DNA of 64,000 nucleotides from Flavobacterium tibetense (GTDB lineage Bacteria > Bacteroidota > Bacteroidia > Flavobacteriales > Flavobacteriaceae). The position numbers were made by a program, and so were the translations under genes. Each line of letters opens with the position of its first letter. Within the stretch, counting starts at the first letter, position 1. Positions 1-9,421 of this stretch are shown piece by piece. A model generated the notes under the pieces. It did no database searches. It saw only the letters and a list, made by a program, of their open reading frames with translations, and was not told where the DNA came from. Where the stretch lies: the NCBI RefSeq assembly GCF_003293845.1, contig NZ_QLST01000008.1:62001-126000 (forward strand), in the 5' to 3' direction.

Positions 1-2
1 TA

Positions 3-2294
3 TTAGACATTGCACCAAACGAACTAACCGAAGCAGAGCAGAAAAAAGGATTGACTTTAGAAAACAAAATGGTTAGAAATCGATTAGTAAACGATCATTT
101 AGCCAATGCTTTAAAATCAAAACCTTCTCCTATTTATCATCCAAGTTTTGCCAATAGAATTACAACAGGTAACACAACAGATGATATGTCAAAAATTGCA
201 ACTGCAGATTGGATTATCGAAGTGGTTGTGGAACGATTAGACATCAAGAAAATTGTTTTTGAACAAGTTGACAAATATAGAAAACCAGGAACTTTAGTAA
301 CCTCAAATACGTCTGGTATTCCAATCCAATTCATGAGCGAAGGAAGAAGCGACGATTTTCAACAACATTTCTGTGGAACACACTTTTTCAATCCAGCACG
401 TTACTTAAAATTATTTGAAATCATTCCTGGACCAAAAACATCCAACGAAGTATTAGATTTCTTAAATGGATATGGTGAAAAATTCTTAGGAAAAACTTCA
501 GTTGTAGCAAAAGATACTCCAGCTTTTATCGGAAATAGAATTGGAATCTTCGGAATTCAAAGTTTATTCCACCAAGTAAAAGAAATGGGATTAACGGTTG
601 AAGAAGTGGATAAATTAACTGGACCAGTTATTGGTCGTCCAAAATCCGCAACTTTCAGAACAGTTGATGTGGTTGGTTTAGATACTTTAGTTCACGTAGC
701 TAACGGAATTTATGAGAATTGTCCAAACGACGAAGCGCATGAATTATTCAAGCTTCCAGAATTTGTTAACAAAATGATGGAAAACAAATGGTTAGGAAGC
801 AAAACAGGACAAGGTTTCTACAAAAAAGAAGGAAAAGACATTCTAACTTTAGATTTAGATACATTAGAATATAGAGCCAATAAAAAAGCATCATTCGCTA
901 CTTTAGAATTAACTAAAACGATTGAAAAACCAATCGATAGATTCAAAGTTTTAGTCACAGGAAAAGACAAAGCTGGAGATTTTTACAGAAAAAACTTCGC
1001 TTCTATGTTCCAATATTGTTCAAACAGAATTCCTGAAATCACAGACGCTTTCTACAAAATCGACGATGCCATGAAAGCTGGTTTCGGTTGGGAAAACGGT
1101 CCATTCGAAATTTGGGATGCCATTGGAGTGGAAAAAGGAATCGAATTAATGAAAGCGGAAGGTTATCAACCTGCTTCTTGGGTAACCGATATGTTAGCTT
1201 CTGGAAATACTTCTTTTTATTCGATTAAAGATGGAGCAACACACTTCTACTCTATCACAAACAAAAAAGTAGAGAAAATTCCTGGTCAAGATGCCTTCAT
1301 TATCTTAAATAACATTCGCGAAAGCAAAAAAATATGGAACAACAGCGATTCAATCATTACCGATTTAGGTGATGGAATCATCAATTTAGAATTTACTTCA
1401 AAAATGAATTCTATTGGCGCTGGTGTTTTACAAGGAATCAATAAAGCTATTGACATTGCTGAAAAAGATTACAATGGTTTAGTAATTGGAAATCAAGGCG
1501 CTAATTTCTCAGTTGGAGCCAATTTAGGAATGATTTTCATGATGGCTGTCGAACAAGAATATGACGAATTAAACATCGCTATCAAAATGTTCCAAGACAC
1601 GATGATGCGTTGTCGTTATTCTGCAATTCCAGTTATTGCTGCTCCTCACGGAATGACATTAGGTGGTGGTTGCGAATTAACTATGCACGCTGACAGAGCC
1701 GTTGCTGCTGCAGAAACTTATATCGGATTAGTAGAATTTGGTGTTGGAGTAATTCCTGGTGGTGGTGGTTCTAAAGAAATGGCTTTAAGAGCTTCTGATT
1801 TATTTCGTAAAAACGATGTGGAATTAAATGTTTTACAAGAATATTTCTTAACTGTAGGAATGGCAAAAGTAGCTACTTCAGCTTATGAAGGTTTTGATAC
1901 TGGCGTTTTACAAAAAGGAAGAGATATCGTAGTGGTAAACAAAGACCGTCAAATTGCAACTGCTAAACAAGTAGCTTTACAAATGGCAGAGCAAGGTTAC
2001 ACACAACCTGTAAGAAGAAAAGATATTAAAGTATTAGGTAAACAAGCTTTAGGTATGTTCTTAGTAGGAACTGACCAAATGGAAGCTGGTAAATACATTT
2101 CTGAACACGATAAGAAAATTGCAAACAAACTAGCTTATGTAATGGCTGGTGGTGATTTATCAGAAGCAACTTTAGTTTCTGAACAATATTTATTGGATTT
2201 AGAAAGAGAAGCATTTTTATCATTAACTGGAGAAAGAAAATCTTTAGAAAGAATTCAGTACATGTTAACCAAAGGGAAACCATTAAGAAACTAA
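3..2294 (+). CDS. 3-hydroxyacyl-CoA dehydrogenase / enoyl-CoA hydratase (FadB-like), 5' truncated by window edge
   Basis: Bifunctional beta-oxidation enzyme that hydrates enoyl-CoA and oxidises 3-hydroxyacyl-CoA with NAD. The reading frame is open to the first base, so the ATG/TTG codons near 51 are internal and about 40 N-terminal residues (with the GxGxxG nucleotide-binding loop) lie outside the window. Seen: dehydrogenase motifs TSNTSGIP, GTHFFNPARY and DTPAFIGNRIG in the first third, then a C-terminal crotonase domain with PHGMTLGGGCELT and GLVEFGVGVIPGGGG, whose two Glu are the expected catalytic pair. The order dehydrogenase-then-hydratase is the reverse of E. coli FadB and is usual in Bacteroidota. 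It lies 3 bp upstream of the thiolase, so the two are co-transcribed. Confidence 0.93.
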   Translation, partial: LDIAPNELTEAEQKKGLTLENKMVRNRLVNDHLANALKSKPSPIYHPSFANRITTGNTTDDMSKIATADWIIEVVVERLDIKKIVFEQVDKYRKPGTLVTSNTSGIPIQFMSEGRSDDFQQHFCGTHFFNPARYLKLFEIIPGPKTSNEVLDFLNGYGEKFLGKTSVVAKDTPAFIGNRIGIFGIQSLFHQVKEMGLTVEEVDKLTGPVIGRPKSATFRTVDVVGLDTLVHVANGIYENCPNDEAHELFKLPEFVNKMMENKWLGSKTGQGFYKKEGKDILTLDLDTLEYRANKKASFATLELTKTIEKPIDRFKVLVTGKDKAGDFYRKNFASMFQYCSNRIPEITDAFYKIDDAMKAGFGWENGPFEIWDAIGVEKGIELMKAEGYQPASWVTDMLASGNTSFYSIKDGATHFYSITNKKVEKIPGQDAFIILNNIRESKKIWNNSDSIITDLGDGIINLEFTSKMNSIGAGVLQGINKAIDIAEKDYNGLVIGNQGANFSVGANLGMIFMMAVEQEYDELNIAIKMFQDTMMRCRYSAIPVIAAPHGMTLGGGCELTMHADRAVAAAETYIGLVEFGVGVIPGGGGSKEMALRASDLFRKNDVELNVLQEYFLTVGMAKVATSAYEGFDTGVLQKGRDIVVVNKDRQIATAKQVALQMAEQGYTQPVRRKDIKVLGKQALGMFLVGTDQMEAGKYISEHDKKIANKLAYVMAGGDLSEATLVSEQYLLDLEREAFLSLTGERKSLERIQYMLTKGKPLRN

Positions 2295-2297
2295 GAA

Positions 2298-3482
2298 ATG
2301 AAAACAGCATATATAGTTAAAGGATATAGAACAGCAGTTGGAAAAGCTCCAAAAGGCTTATTTCGATTCAAAAGACCTGATGAATTAGCAGCAGAAACCA
2401 TCGAACACATGATGAAAGAGTTGCCTGATTTCGATAAAACGCGAATTGATGATGTAATGGTAGGAAATGCCATGCCAGAAGCTGAACAAGGTTTAAATGT
2501 CGCACGTTTAATTTCGTTAATGGGATTAAAAATTACCGATGTTCCTGGAGTTACAGTAAACAGATATTGTGCTTCTGGAGTAGAAACTATAGCTATGGCA
2601 ACAGCTAAAATTCAATCAGGAATGGCAGATTGTATCATTGCTGGTGGTGCAGAAAGTATGAGTTATATTCCAATGGGAGGTTACAAACCAACACCAGATT
2701 ATAAAGTTGCCGCTGCAGGTAACGAAGATTATTACTGGGGAATGGGATTAACGGCTGAAGCTGTTGCAAAACAATTCAACGTTTCTCGTGCTGACCAAGA
2801 TGAGTTTGCGTATCATTCTCACATGAAAGCTTTGAAAGCGCAAGCGGAAGGTAAATTTGATAAACAAATTGTTCCAATTACAGTGGAGCAAACTTTCGTA
2901 AATGAAAACGGTAAAAAAGAAACCAAATCATATGTAGTGAATAAAGACGAAGGACCAAGAGCTGGAACTTCAATTGAAGCTTTAGCAGGATTAAGACCGG
3001 TATTTGCAGCTGATGGTTCGGTTACAGCTGGAAACTCTTCACAAATGAGTGATGGAGCGGCTTTCGTTTTAATCATGAGCGAAGAAATGGTTAAAGAGCT
3101 AAACTTAGAACCAATTGCAAGAATGGTAAGCTACGCTGCTTCTGGTGTTGAACCAAGAATTATGGGAATTGGACCAGTTACCGCAATTCCAAAAGCATTA
3201 AAACAAGCGGGATTAAAACAAGACCAAATCGACTTAATTGAACTAAACGAAGCTTTCGCAGCGCAATCATTGGCCGTTGTTAGAGAATTAGGTTTAAATC
3301 CTGAAATCGTTAACGTGAACGGTGGAGCCATTGCTTTAGGTCACCCACTAGGTTGTACTGGTGCTAAACTATCCGTTCAATTGTTTGACGAAATGCGCCT
3401 GAGAAACAGCAAATATGGAATTGTTTCGATGTGTGTTGGAACAGGTCAAGGTGCTGCTGGAGTTTTTGAATTTTTGAAATAA
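2298..3482 (+). CDS. Acetyl-CoA C-acyltransferase (thiolase, FadA-like)
   Basis: Thiolytic enzyme that closes each beta-oxidation cycle by releasing acetyl-CoA. 394 aa, the normal thiolase length. Catalytic residues are all visible: nucleophile Cys91 in NRYCASG, His349 in GGAIALGHPLG and Cys379 in SMCVGTGQG. It starts 3 bp after the stop of the FadB-like gene and precedes the acyl-CoA dehydrogenase, so the three form a fatty-acid degradation cluster. A degradative rather than biosynthetic thiolase is inferred from the context. Confidence 0.94.
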   Translation: MKTAYIVKGYRTAVGKAPKGLFRFKRPDELAAETIEHMMKELPDFDKTRIDDVMVGNAMPEAEQGLNVARLISLMGLKITDVPGVTVNRYCASGVETIAMATAKIQSGMADCIIAGGAESMSYIPMGGYKPTPDYKVAAAGNEDYYWGMGLTAEAVAKQFNVSRADQDEFAYHSHMKALKAQAEGKFDKQIVPITVEQTFVNENGKKETKSYVVNKDEGPRAGTSIEALAGLRPVFAADGSVTAGNSSQMSDGAAFVLIMSEEMVKELNLEPIARMVSYAASGVEPRIMGIGPVTAIPKALKQAGLKQDQIDLIELNEAFAAQSLAVVRELGLNPEIVNVNGGAIALGHPLGCTGAKLSVQLFDEMRLRNSKYGIVSMCVGTGQGAAGVFEFLK

Positions 3483-3489
3483 AATAAAG

Positions 3490-3557
3490 GAACACTGATT
3501 GGAAAAATTAAAGAAATTTCTAAAATTTCATCCATTTCTTCTATCTGTGTTCCAAAA
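3490..3557. other. Imperfect inverted repeat between fadA and fadE
   Basis: GGAACACTGAT near 3490 and ATCTGTGTTCC near 3545 can pair over a loop of about 45 bases that itself contains small inverted AAATT/AATTT repeats. A run of A follows. It could be a weak processing or termination element within the cluster; no gene fits here. Confidence 0.35.
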
Positions 3558-3616
3558 AAATAATTAACCATTAATAAATAGAAATTAAAATTTCTTTTCT
3601 CTAAAAAATAAAAGTT

Positions 3617-5407
3617 ATGTCAGATATCATCAGAGGAGGACAATTCCTAGTAAAAGAAACAAAATGCGAAGACATCTTCACACCAGAAGACTTCAATGAA
3701 GAACAAGTTATGATGCGTGATTCGGTTATCGAATTCGTAGACAAAGAAATTTGGCCAAACAAAGAGCGCTTCGAAAAGAAAGATTACGCTCTAACAGAAG
3801 ACATCATGCGTAAAGCTGGTGAATTAGGTTACTTAAGTGTGGCTGTTCCTGCGGCTTATGGCGGAATGGAAATGGGATTTGTAAATACCGTTTTGGTTTG
3901 TGATTATATTTCAGGAGCAACTGGTTCGTTTTCAACTGCTTTTGGAGCGCATACTGGAATTGGAACTATGCCAATTACGTTATACGGAACAGAAGAACAA
4001 AAACAAAAATATGTACCAAAATTAGCTTCTGGCGAATGGTTTGGGGCTTACTGTTTAACAGAACCAGGAGCAGGTTCGGATGCGAATTCAGGAAAAACAA
4101 AAGCTGTTCTTTCAGAAGATGGAACACATTATAAAATCACAGGTGGAAAAATGTGGATTTCAAATGCTGGTTTTTGTAACGTAATGATTGTTTTCGCTCG
4201 TATTGAAGATGATAAAAATATTACTGGTTTCATCGTTGAAAATGATCCTTCAAACGGTATTTCAATGGGTGATGAAGAGCACAAATTAGGAATTCGCTCC
4301 TCTTCTACGCGTCAGGTTTTCTTTAATGAAACAAAAGTACCAGTAGAAAATATGTTGGCTGGTCGTGGCGAAGGTTTTAAAATTGCGATGAATGCTTTAA
4401 ATGTTGGACGTATTAAATTAGCTGCTGCGTGTTTAGAAGCGCAAAGAAGAACAATTACTGGAGCAGTTAATTATGCTAACGAAAGAGTTCAGTTTAAAAC
4501 ACCTATTTCAAGTTTTGGAGCTATCCAAGCTAAAATTGCTGAAATGGCAACAAATTCATATGCTGGAGAAAGCGCTACTTACAGAGCTGCAGCTGATATT
4601 GAAAACAGAATTAATATTAGAGTTAGTGAAGGAAATTCGCACCAAGAAGCAGAATTAAAAGGTGTTGAAGAATTTGCAATAGAATGTTCTATCTTAAAAG
4701 TAGCCGTTTCTGAAGATGTTCAAGCTTGTACAGATGAAGGAATCCAAATTTTTGGTGGAATGGGATTCTCAGAAGATGCACCAATGGAAAGCGCTTGGAG
4801 AGATGCTCGTATTGCTAGAATTTACGAAGGAACTAACGAAATCAACAGAATGTTATCGGTTGGTATGTTAGTGAAAAAAGCAATGAAAGGTCACGTTGAT
4901 TTATTAGGTCCAGCAATGGCTGTTGCCGAAGAATTAATGGGAATTCCATCTTTTGATGTTCCAGATTACACCGAATTATTTGCTGAAGAAAAGGAAATGA
5001 TTGCCAAATTGAAAAAAGTTTTCTTAATGGTATCTGGAGCTGCAGTTCAGAAATATGGTCCAGAATTAGAATCACACCAACAATTGCTAATGGCTGCTTC
5101 TGATATCTTAATCGAAATCTATATGGCTGAAAGTACGATTCTTAGAACTGAAAAATTAGCTAAAAAAGAAGGTGAAGACAAAGTTCAGGAGCAAATTGCT
5201 ATGGCAAAATTATACTTATATCATGCAGTAGATATCGTGAACCAAAAAGGAAAAGAAGGAATTGTTTCTTTTGCTGAAGGCGACGAACAACGTATGATGT
5301 TAATGGGATTAAAGCGCTTTACAAAATATACGAACATGCCAAATGTAATTGGACTTCGTGAAAAAATTGCTGCAAAAATTATTAGCGAAAATAAATATTG
5401 CTTTTAA
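3617..5407 (+). CDS. Acyl-CoA dehydrogenase, long form (FadE-like)
   Basis: FAD-dependent first step of beta-oxidation (acyl-CoA to trans-2-enoyl-CoA). 596 aa, longer than the ~380-aa classical enzymes because of a C-terminal helical extension of about 170 residues after the core. Core motifs: GAYCLTEPGAGSDANS (FAD/substrate loop), KMWISNAGFCNV, and RIYEGTNEINRM, where Glu404 is at the position of the catalytic base of MCAD-type enzymes. It is separated by 134 bp from the thiolase gene and ended by a clear terminator. Electrons presumably go to ETF, which is not in the window. Confidence 0.93.
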   Translation: MSDIIRGGQFLVKETKCEDIFTPEDFNEEQVMMRDSVIEFVDKEIWPNKERFEKKDYALTEDIMRKAGELGYLSVAVPAAYGGMEMGFVNTVLVCDYISGATGSFSTAFGAHTGIGTMPITLYGTEEQKQKYVPKLASGEWFGAYCLTEPGAGSDANSGKTKAVLSEDGTHYKITGGKMWISNAGFCNVMIVFARIEDDKNITGFIVENDPSNGISMGDEEHKLGIRSSSTRQVFFNETKVPVENMLAGRGEGFKIAMNALNVGRIKLAAACLEAQRRTITGAVNYANERVQFKTPISSFGAIQAKIAEMATNSYAGESATYRAAADIENRINIRVSEGNSHQEAELKGVEEFAIECSILKVAVSEDVQACTDEGIQIFGGMGFSEDAPMESAWRDARIARIYEGTNEINRMLSVGMLVKKAMKGHVDLLGPAMAVAEELMGIPSFDVPDYTELFAEEKEMIAKLKKVFLMVSGAAVQKYGPELESHQQLLMAASDILIEIYMAESTILRTEKLAKKEGEDKVQEQIAMAKLYLYHAVDIVNQKGKEGIVSFAEGDEQRMMLMGLKRFTKYTNMPNVIGLREKIAAKIISENKYCF

Positions 5408-5434
5408 TCAACAGTAATTCTGGTTTAGTTTGTT

Positions 5435-5467
5435 AAAAAAGACTGTTAGTTTTAGCAGTCTTTTTTT
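5435..5467 (+). terminator. Rho-independent terminator after FadE-like gene
   Basis: AAAAAAGACTG and CAGTCTTTTTTT form a stem with loop TTAGTTTTAG, followed by a T run. It closes the beta-oxidation cluster. Confidence 0.8.
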
Positions 5468-5513
5468 GTTCCAAAACATTCAAATTTATTACTAATTTTA
5501 CAAAAAAAATAAA

Positions 5514-7517
5514 ATGGTTAATCTGCAAAAAAAATCAATAGGTTCCCTATTTATCAAACACATTGAAAACAATGAAATTGTAAATGAAACTAGCTTTTTG
5601 ATAGATTTAGCCGACTACTTCAGAAACAAGTCTAAACAAAATACTATTTCAATTACAGAGTTAATTGAGTTGCTTCAAAAAGATAATTACTATTCAAATG
5701 TTTTTAGAAAATGTATTCTTGCCAATTTTAAAAATTTAGAATTCAGAAAAACACTAAGTGATACAGGAATTTTAGATAATACCAATTTCTTTGGTGAGTT
5801 AAAAAAAAGAATTTTTGCTAAGCTAATTCCTGAACAACCCGATAAAAATAGTTTTCAATATGTATTGAATCAGGTATTGTATAGTTCTAGAGATTATGAT
5901 TGGATTTCAAAAATTCCAAATGAAGAATGGCTAACATTAATTAATCACCTTCAACTTCCATCTATTTACGATTCTAAAAAACTGAACTCGGAAATTCTTT
6001 TGGCTATGCACATACTTTCGCAACGAATGGGCGGATTAGCATTACAACCCGATATTTTAAAATTAGTTCCTGAATACAACAACTTAGAAAGTCCTTTTAT
6101 AGCATATGATAAAGAACTGAGTGAACTCGTTAAACAATTAGAAACTCAAAAAACAACTCATTTACCATTTAACACCATTGACAAAAAACAACTTGATATT
6201 ATTGCAAGTCAATGTTTTGATTATATTGAAACTGCGTACGAAAACAGTTCTAAATTTGGTATTTCATTTAAAGTAAATCAAAATTTATTAACTATTAAGC
6301 AACAGCTAACTAGAATTAAAGAATTAACAGAATATCTTTTTATTAAGGATGAAACTGATAAACAAGAAAAAACAATTCTTTTCTACCAAAAATTAGTTCT
6401 GTACAATAGTAGAAAAAACAACATAAGAGAATTATTCAATGACGGGCTTTACAATATTACATACGAAATTACAAGTCATACAGCAAAAACTGGCGAACAT
6501 TACATAACCAATAACAAATCGGAATATTTTAAAATGTTGTATTCCGCTTCTTTTGGAGGATTCATTGTTGCGTTTCTTTGTATTTTCAAATTGGCTTTTT
6601 CTAAAATGGAAATGAGTGATTTTGGTTATGCATTTGCGTATAGTATGAACTATGCTAGTGGTTTTATTCTAATCTATTTAGTTGGTGCAACACTAGCCAC
6701 TAAACAACCCGCAATGACAGCAACAACTATTGCTCGAACCCTAGAAGAAAATCTAAACATTAGAAATAAAAAAAACAAAGTAACTCAATACCAAAGTTTT
6801 GCACTTTTATTTTCTAAGTTATTTCGTTCTCAATTCATTGCATTCGTAGGAAATGTTATAATAGCGTTTCCTGTAGCCTTATTTTTAATTTGGAGTATTT
6901 ATCACTTTTTTGATTATGATATGGCCGTAGCAAAAGCACCAAAACTACTAAATGATTTAAGTCCAATTAAATCAGCGGCAATTTTTCATGCCGGAATTGC
7001 TGGTATATTTCTATTTTTATCTGGAATTATTGCTGGAAATGTAGCCAACAATAATAAATTTAATAATTTTTACTATCGTATTGCCGAACATCCTAAATTG
7101 AAATTACTTCTAGGTGAAAATAAAACAAAGAAAATATCAAATTGGCTGGAGAAAAAATGGCCAGGTGTAATATCCAATTTATTTTTTGGTTTTTGTTTAG
7201 GAACTACCGGTTCAATTGGAGTGTTTTTAGGTTTGGATTTAGACATTAGACACATTACCTTTGCAAGTGGAAATTTTGCTATTGGACTTTTTGGAGCTGG
7301 TTATCAAGTTGAACTAAGTGTGGTAATTTGGTCAATAATTGGTGTTTTTCTAATAGGTTTAGTTAACTTTTTAGTTAGTTTTGGACTTTCCTTGTTTATT
7401 GCAATTAAGTCCAGAGAGATTCCTTATTATGAAATTCGCTACATGAGTTTGGCAATTTGGGATAAATTCAAAAAAAATCCAATTTCATTTTTTATTCCTG
7501 TAGATAAAACAGTATGA
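5514..7517 (+). CDS. Gcr-family membrane protein (annotated elsewhere as site-specific recombinase)
   Basis: 667 aa. Residues 1-340 are soluble and helix-rich. The C-terminal half has about seven hydrophobic segments, for example GGFIVAFLCIFKLAF, GFILIYLVGATL, VIIAFPVALFLIW and IFLFLSGIIAG. The ATKQPAMTATTIA stretch and overall layout match the Pfam SpecificRecomb (PF10136) family. That family name comes from an old Neisseria report; I see none of the catalytic motifs of tyrosine or serine recombinases, and a polytopic membrane protein is an unlikely recombinase. The stop overlaps the ATG of the LETM1-like gene (ATGA), so the two are translationally coupled. Function unknown; a membrane transport role with its partner is my inference. 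Confidence 0.75.
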   Translation: MVNLQKKSIGSLFIKHIENNEIVNETSFLIDLADYFRNKSKQNTISITELIELLQKDNYYSNVFRKCILANFKNLEFRKTLSDTGILDNTNFFGELKKRIFAKLIPEQPDKNSFQYVLNQVLYSSRDYDWISKIPNEEWLTLINHLQLPSIYDSKKLNSEILLAMHILSQRMGGLALQPDILKLVPEYNNLESPFIAYDKELSELVKQLETQKTTHLPFNTIDKKQLDIIASQCFDYIETAYENSSKFGISFKVNQNLLTIKQQLTRIKELTEYLFIKDETDKQEKTILFYQKLVLYNSRKNNIRELFNDGLYNITYEITSHTAKTGEHYITNNKSEYFKMLYSASFGGFIVAFLCIFKLAFSKMEMSDFGYAFAYSMNYASGFILIYLVGATLATKQPAMTATTIARTLEENLNIRNKKNKVTQYQSFALLFSKLFRSQFIAFVGNVIIAFPVALFLIWSIYHFFDYDMAVAKAPKLLNDLSPIKSAAIFHAGIAGIFLFLSGIIAGNVANNNKFNNFYYRIAEHPKLKLLLGENKTKKISNWLEKKWPGVISNLFFGFCLGTTGSIGVFLGLDLDIRHITFASGNFAIGLFGAGYQVELSVVIWSIIGVFLIGLVNFLVSFGLSLFIAIKSREIPYYEIRYMSLAIWDKFKKNPISFFIPVDKTV

Positions 7518-8713
7518 TAAACCCTTCTACATACGGTTGGATTGAAAAATTTTTCAATAAAAATGAGCATCATTTTATTGATTATTCAGACAATTATGCT
7601 CGTTTTTATAACGATATAAGAAACTCTGGGTTTATTTATGGCTATACAGTTAGTATTCCACTTGAAGAACCAATTAGTACCAAAGGATTATCGCAAGATG
7701 AAGTTACCAAAATTGCACTTTTAAACGCATTATACGCTGTTTTTAGAATTGTAAAAAGAACAAACGATTCCAAAGTATTTATTTCAGAAGCAAAAGGGTT
7801 TTATAAATCCATACAACGTGAAAATTATAATTTCTTAAAAACCATTTTCCCATCGGAATCTGATTTGTCTAAATTGGAAACGATACTAGATAATCGCATT
7901 CAAACTAATTCTAATTTTTTCAGTAAAAACTTTTCTCATATCATTACCAATGCTTTACTATTTATTGATGTATTGGCATTTCATTCTTATTTAGTTCATG
8001 GGGAACTTTCTAATAAGTACTTAAAAGACTTTGAACTTAATTGTATTAAAATAGTTTCATTAGCTTTTCAAGTCAAAGAAAAGAAAACCAAATACGATGA
8101 ACTTTTGGTGAAATTATTTGAAAATTCGCTACGTTACACCAAACTACATAAGATAGAAGCATTTGATATCGAGAAAGTTACTTTAGCACCAATGCACTTC
8201 GCCATTGAAAAGTTCTACTTGCTAGATTTAACCGAAATGGCATTGTGGAGTGATGAAAAACTAGAGCCTTCAGAACAAGCCTTTTTATATAGAATTGCTG
8301 AAAAACTAGAAATTTCGACTGATGATTTATTGGAAAGTAGTGTTGCCATTGCGCATTTTATTTCCACATATAAAGAGGAAATTCCTTATTTTAATTATTC
8401 CAATCCGGTTAAGCATTTTTATGACCAAACTAATAAAACAGTTAGTAAACTAGTTGGAAGAAACAAAAATAGATTGGTAAAGGAAATTTCTCAAAGCAAA
8501 GAGTTGATGGTGTTATTAACCCAATCAACCACAAGAGAATTGAATGAAAATGAAAAAAAGAAAGTAAAAAAACAATTATTAGACATTTGTAAAACGATTC
8601 CGTCTTTAACTATTTTTTTACTTCCTGGTGGAGGCATTTTGTTGCCTATTTTAATTAAATATATTCCGCAGTTATTGCCTTCCGCTTTTAATGAAAATTT
8701 AGAAGACGAATAG
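7514..8713 (+). CDS. LETM1-like / TerB-like domain protein
   Basis: 399 aa, no signal peptide. The middle section (about 230-280, LTEMALWSDEKLEPSEQAFLYRIAEKL) resembles a TerB-type acidic helical domain. The C-terminus (about 345-395) has a charged helix followed by LLPGGGILLPILIKYIP and QLLPSAF, the hallmark pattern of the LETM1 domain of the mitochondrial K+/H+ exchanger. Related Flavobacterium proteins have been called LETM1-related biofilm-associated proteins. Its start overlaps the upstream Gcr-like stop by 4 bp. Role unknown; a cation-exchange or membrane-organising function with the coupled membrane protein is inference. Confidence 0.7.
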   Translation: MINPSTYGWIEKFFNKNEHHFIDYSDNYARFYNDIRNSGFIYGYTVSIPLEEPISTKGLSQDEVTKIALLNALYAVFRIVKRTNDSKVFISEAKGFYKSIQRENYNFLKTIFPSESDLSKLETILDNRIQTNSNFFSKNFSHIITNALLFIDVLAFHSYLVHGELSNKYLKDFELNCIKIVSLAFQVKEKKTKYDELLVKLFENSLRYTKLHKIEAFDIEKVTLAPMHFAIEKFYLLDLTEMALWSDEKLEPSEQAFLYRIAEKLEISTDDLLESSVAIAHFISTYKEEIPYFNYSNPVKHFYDQTNKTVSKLVGRNKNRLVKEISQSKELMVLLTQSTTRELNENEKKKVKKQLLDICKTIPSLTIFLLPGGGILLPILIKYIPQLLPSAFNENLEDE

Positions 8714-8715
8714 CT

Positions 8716-9354
8716 TTAAAATTTCAATTGGTAAACAGCGTCCAAATCTTTATCGCAACTAAAATTTACACCTAAATCATTCACTAAACCTGAATTGAGA
8801 CCGTAAACCCAACCGTGTAAATGTAATTCTTGTCCGTTTTTCCAAGCATTTTGAACAATCGAAGTTTTGGCTAAATCAAACACTTGCTCCATAGTATTTA
8901 ATTCCACAAAACGATTAAAACGCTTGTTTTCATCGGTAATAGTATCTAATTCTTCTTGGTGAAAGCGATACACATCTTTAATATGTCGAATCCAATTATC
9001 AATAACGCCAATAGATGTATTACCCATAGCGGCTTTAACTCCTCCACAACCGTAATGTCCGCAAACGATTACGTGTTTTACCTGCAAAGCATTTACGGCA
9101 TAATCTAATACGCTTAACATGCTCATATCGGTATGGATTACCATATTAGCAATGTTTCTGTGTACAAATACTTCTCCAGCCTCTGCTCCTATTATTTCAT
9201 TTGCAGGAACTCTACTATCTGAACAACCAATCCACAATAATGGTGGCTGTTGTCCTTGTGCTAACTTACTGAAAAAATTAGGGTTGAGGCTTAACTTTTC
9301 CTCAACCCATTTTTGGTTATTTTTTAGTATCTTTTTATAAAATTCTGTCATCAT
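8716..9354 (-). CDS. Beta-carbonic anhydrase (Can/CynT clade)
   Basis: Interconverts CO2 and bicarbonate with an active-site zinc. 212 aa, full length. Zn ligands and the catalytic dyad are visible: Cys44, Asp46 and Arg48 in GCSDSRVPANE, His100 and Cys103 in CGHYGCGGVK. It lies tail to tail with the LETM1-like gene and 67 bp downstream of a second, divergent carbonic anhydrase. No signal peptide, so cytoplasmic. The second codon is also ATG (MMTEF), so the start could be one codon later. Confidence 0.95.
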   Translation of the reverse strand: MMTEFYKKILKNNQKWVEEKLSLNPNFFSKLAQGQQPPLLWIGCSDSRVPANEIIGAEAGEVFVHRNIANMVIHTDMSMLSVLDYAVNALQVKHVIVCGHYGCGGVKAAMGNTSIGVIDNWIRHIKDVYRFHQEELDTITDENKRFNRFVELNTMEQVFDLAKTSIVQNAWKNGQELHLHGWVYGLNSGLVNDLGVNFSCDKDLDAVYQLKF

Positions 9355-9421
9355 GTGATTTTAATTGAAAAGCAATCATTTGGTAGAATAAATGTACAAA
9401 TATGCTTTTAAATAACAAGTA

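Noticed and set aside
2026..2310. 94-aa minus-strand frame opposite the FadB-like gene
   Set aside because: Leu/Phe/Ile-rich antisense shadow fully inside a well-supported gene.
5514..7517. Site-specific recombinase by family name
   Set aside because: The C-terminal half is multi-pass membrane and no catalytic recombinase motif is visible.
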